A DNA stretch of 8,049 nucleotides from Gemmatimonas phototrophica. GTDB lineage: Bacteria; Gemmatimonadota; Gemmatimonadetes; Gemmatimonadales; Gemmatimonadaceae. Below, piece by piece: positions 6,568-8,049 of this stretch (positions within the stretch are counted from its first letter, which is position 1; every line of letters begins with the position of its first letter). The position numbers were made by a program, and so were the translations under genes. The notes under the pieces were generated by a model. It saw only the letters and a program-made list of their open reading frames with translations. It was not told the DNA's origin and did not search any database. The stretch covers positions 1 through 8,049 of the forward strand of contig CAMBRJ010000111.1 of assembly GCA_945870175.1 (NCBI GenBank), written 5' to 3'.

Positions 6568-7233
6568 GTGTACATCCCCCGTTCGTTCGCCGAGTCGGAT
6601 CGCGACGCACTGCACGAGTTCATCGAGCGTCATCCGCTCGGCGCGCTGGTGACGGCGTCGAGCGAGCACGGCTTCTATGCCACGCATCTGCCGCTGCTGC
6701 TCGACCGCGAGCGTGGCGCGTTCGGCGTGCTGCAGGGCCATGTCGCCCGGGCCAACCCCCACCATGCGCTGGCGGCGACGGGCGAGTCGGCGCTGGTGAT
6801 CTTCAGTGGTCCCGACGCGTACGTCACGCCGTCGTGGTACCCGGCGAAGCAGGAGCACGGGAAGGTCGTGCCGACCTGGAACTACATCGCGGTGCATGCC
6901 ACCGGGGTGCTGCGTTTCATCGACGACCGGGATTTCTTGATGGCGCATCTCGACCGGCTCACCGACCGGCATGAGGCGTCGCAGTCGCATCCGTGGGCCA
7001 TGCACGACGCGCCGCTCGACTTTCTCGAGCAGCTGGCCCGCGCCACCGTCGGCGTCGAAATCGAGATCACGCAGCTCGAGGGGAAGTTCAAGCTGAGTCA
7101 GAACCGCAGCGATGCCGATGTGCACGGTGTGATCGCCGGGCTCGACGCGTCGGCATCGGCGCAAGATCGCGAAGTGGCCGACGCGATGCGCGAACGCGCG
7201 CGGCATCGGCCGACCGCCGCGCCGCCGCAATAA
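6568..7233 (+). CDS. PaiB-like FMN-binding protein
   Basis: This 221-residue protein belongs to the PaiB family of split-barrel flavin-binding proteins, annotated as FMN-binding negative transcriptional regulators after Bacillus subtilis PaiB. Family features are the N-terminal MYIPRSF, YVTPSWYP at 85-92, VPTWNYIAVHATG at 101-113 and a late GKFKLSQNRSDADVHGV segment at 172-188. There is no helix-turn-helix, so DNA binding is unproven; a flavin-dependent reductase or oxidase role is equally possible. The start is GTG 6568, because it gives the canonical N-terminus; AGGG lies only four bases upstream. It follows argD by six bases and so is almost certainly cotranscribed. In Bacillus PaiB is paired with PaiA, a polyamine acetyltransferase; no PaiA is visible here. 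A link from arginine to polyamines is only a guess. Confidence 0.9.
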   Translation: MYIPRSFAESDRDALHEFIERHPLGALVTASSEHGFYATHLPLLLDRERGAFGVLQGHVARANPHHALAATGESALVIFSGPDAYVTPSWYPAKQEHGKVVPTWNYIAVHATGVLRFIDDRDFLMAHLDRLTDRHEASQSHPWAMHDAPLDFLEQLARATVGVEIEITQLEGKFKLSQNRSDADVHGVIAGLDASASAQDREVADAMRERARHRPTAAPPQ

Positions 7234-7250
7234 TCTTGGCGCGTGCCCTA

Positions 7251-7271
7251 GTGCATTCGCGCCGAATGCAC
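7251..7271. repeat. perfect inverted repeat after the arg operon
   Basis: GTGCATTCG at 7251-7259 and CGAATGCAC at 7263-7271 are perfect nine-base arms around a three-base spacer. It lies 17 bases past the paiB-like stop codon, a natural place for a transcript-ending hairpin. The following CAATATTG is not a T-run, so intrinsic termination would be weak. The outer GTGCAT/ATGCAC resembles the ArgR half-sites, but its TGCA cores are 15 bases apart, unlike an ARG box. Confidence 0.6.
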
Positions 7272-7322
7272 AATATTGACCTCGCCATCACGTGCCTCCG
7301 TGAACGGTGCGGGAGATTCACG

Positions 7323-7359
7323 CGGTGCGTTCGCGTGTCGTCATCCGCGAAGCGCACCG
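7323..7359. repeat. 13-base-pair hairpin with one bulge
   Basis: CGGTGCGTTCGCG at 7323-7335 pairs with CGCGAA at 7346-7351 and CGCACCG at 7353-7359. G7352 is bulged and the loop is ten bases (7336-7345). The function is unknown. It lies about 180 bases before the phosphatase start and could be part of a structured leader or an operon 3' end. Confidence 0.5.
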
Positions 7360-7391
7360 ACCTCGCGTGGTTTGATCACCGACGGTGTTGC

Positions 7392-7439
7392 CCCTGTCCT
7401 GGCGCGTCGATCCGGCGACGTGCTCGAGGCCGGACAGGG
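7392..7439. repeat. two-tier inverted repeat
   Basis: CCCTGTCC at 7392-7399 pairs with GGACAGGG at 7432-7439. Nested inside, GGCGCGTCG at 7401-7409 pairs with CGACGTGCT at 7416-7424 (two G-U pairs in RNA of the plus strand), with loop ATCCGG. The two stems are separated by an asymmetric internal loop, a shape more like a folded RNA than a simple terminator. Confidence 0.45.
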
Positions 7440-7450
7440 CCGCTGGTGGA

Positions 7451-7471
7451 GCGCGCGCTTAAAGCGCGCGC
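7451..7471. repeat. alternating GC palindrome
   Basis: GCGCGCGCTT at 7451-7460 and AAGCGCGCGC at 7462-7471 are perfect ten-base arms around a single A. As a hairpin it forms an eight-base-pair GC stem with a TTAAA loop. The alternating purine-pyrimidine runs could also adopt Z-DNA. No T-run follows. It begins 12 bases after the two-tier repeat. Confidence 0.55.
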
Positions 7472-7539
7472 GTGCGTCGATTCGGTAACGCCGGTTCCCT
7501 GACGCTACGCGTGACGAGCCGGATGCCCAACTTTCGACT

Positions 7540-8049
7540 ATGAACGTCTCCAGACTGATTCTCCGCGCATCCGCGATTGCCGGGTCGATGCTGTTCGCAA
7601 TGGGCGCCGCGTCGTCGCTCGCTGTCTCGGCGCTTGCGGCCCAGGCCGCGCCGCCCACGCTCGTCGTGCAGATCACCGTCGATCAGCTGCTCCCGGACTA
7701 TCTCGAGAAGTGGGCGTCGCAGTTCACCGGCGGCCTTGGCCGTCTGCTGAAGCAGGGGGCCTTCTTCACGAATGCGTCGCACGATCATGCCACGACCGAG
7801 ACGGCGCCGGGTCATGCGACGGCCTGGTCGGGACGCTATCCGGCGCATACCGGCGTGGTGCTGAATGAAATCGGCGTGGCCGATCCGCAGTCGCCGCTGC
7901 TGCTCGGACGTGGTGGCGGCGCCTCGCCGTATCGATTCCGCGGTTCGGCGCTTTTCGACTGGATACGCACCCGTAACCAGTTCAGCCGCGCGCTGTCGGT
8001 GTCGCGCAAGGATCGCGGCGCGATCCTGCCATTGGGCCGGGCGAAGCAG
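7540..8049 (+). CDS. PafA-like secreted alkaline phosphatase, N-terminal part (cut by window edge)
   Basis: The reading frame opens at ATG 7540 and is still open after 170 codons at the right edge. Residues 1-36 look like a Sec signal peptide: arginines near the N-terminus, a hydrophobic stretch, and an ALAAQA cleavage region. LVVQITVDQLLPDYL at 41-55 supplies a metal-binding aspartate (D48). TTETAPGHAT at 85-94 contains the threonine nucleophile (T88) of type I phosphodiesterase/nucleotide pyrophosphatase enzymes of the PafA kind. N109 and the SRKDRGAI segment at 155-162 (K157, R159) match phosphate-contacting positions of that group. It is therefore predicted to be a periplasmic or exported zinc phosphomonoesterase scavenging phosphate. 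A nucleotide pyrophosphatase role is less likely because of the K-D-R motif. No strong ribosome binding site is visible. It is separated from the arg operon by 306 bases and is probably independent. Confidence 0.88.
   Translation, partial: MNVSRLILRASAIAGSMLFAMGAASSLAVSALAAQAAPPTLVVQITVDQLLPDYLEKWASQFTGGLGRLLKQGAFFTNASHDHATTETAPGHATAWSGRYPAHTGVVLNEIGVADPQSPLLLGRGGGASPYRFRGSALFDWIRTRNQFSRALSVSRKDRGAILPLGRAKQ

Larger units (their letters stand above)
7234..7539. other. gene-free region with four consecutive inverted repeats
   Basis: This 306-base gap between the paiB-like gene and the phosphatase gene shows no convincing coding frame. It holds four inverted repeats in a row at 7251-7271, 7323-7359, 7392-7439 and 7451-7471, each entered or discussed separately. 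No T-run follows any of them and no strong promoter pair is visible, although TTGACC at 7276-7281 could be a -35. The region must contain the end of the arg operon transcript and the promoter and leader of the phosphatase gene. Confidence 0.6.

Noticed and set aside
4672..7230. An 852-codon open frame on the minus strand opposite argB, argD and the paiB-like gene
   Set aside because: It lies entirely antisense to three well-supported genes, is rich in Arg, His and Gln as expected from the complement of GC-rich codons, and shows no recognisable domain.
7276..7488. Small open frame within the gene-free region before the phosphatase gene
   Set aside because: It runs through three of the inverted repeats, is dominated by Arg, Ala and Ser, has no ribosome binding site and no recognisable motif.
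1..8049. CRISPR arrays, tRNA or rRNA genes, transposases, att sites
   Set aside because: No regularly spaced direct repeats, tRNA-like cloverleaf, rRNA-like sequence or transposase motif was seen on either strand by eye.

Overview
The window is GC-rich bacterial chromosome with tightly packed genes. Its core is an arginine-biosynthesis locus. Composition, gene order and the style of the flanking proteins suggest a Gemmatimonadota-like bacterium, but this is inference from general features; no rRNA or other taxonomic marker is present.

Layout. Bases 1-536 (minus strand) hold the N-terminal part of an FAD-dependent amine-oxidase-type oxidoreductase that runs off the left edge. Bases 537-765 are intergenic, with a stable hairpin and a short open stretch that reads like the last strand of an outer-membrane beta-barrel. 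Bases 766-3378 (minus strand) form a probable argR-argH-HAD phosphatase operon; argH and the HAD gene overlap by 20 bases. Bases 3379-3550 are a divergent control region with a TTGACA/TATGCA promoter for argC, a probable promoter for argR, and a candidate ArgR operator built from three TGCA half-sites about one helical turn apart. Bases 3551-7233 (plus strand) form a close-packed argC-argB-argD-paiB-like operon with gaps of 12, 5 and 6 bases. Bases 7234-7539 contain no gene but carry four consecutive inverted repeats. Bases 7540-8049 (plus strand) encode the N-terminal 170 residues of a secreted PafA-like alkaline phosphatase, cut by the right edge.

How the genes work together. ArgB, ArgC and ArgD carry out the successive steps from N-acetylglutamate to N-acetylornithine, and ArgH performs the last step, argininosuccinate to arginine plus fumarate. 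The acetylglutamate-forming, deacetylating or transacetylating, carbamoyltransferase and argininosuccinate synthase steps are not encoded here and must lie elsewhere. ArgR is the arginine-responsive regulator and its candidate operator overlaps the argC promoter. ArgB lacks the N-terminal extension of arginine-inhibited kinases, so transcriptional control by ArgR may carry more of the load. The PaiB-like flavin-binding protein and the HAD phosphatase are passengers whose link to arginine is only contextual.

I see no clearly new multi-gene system. The least explained parts are the structured 7251-7471 region, the spaced half-site operator, and the two uncharacterised arg-linked genes.
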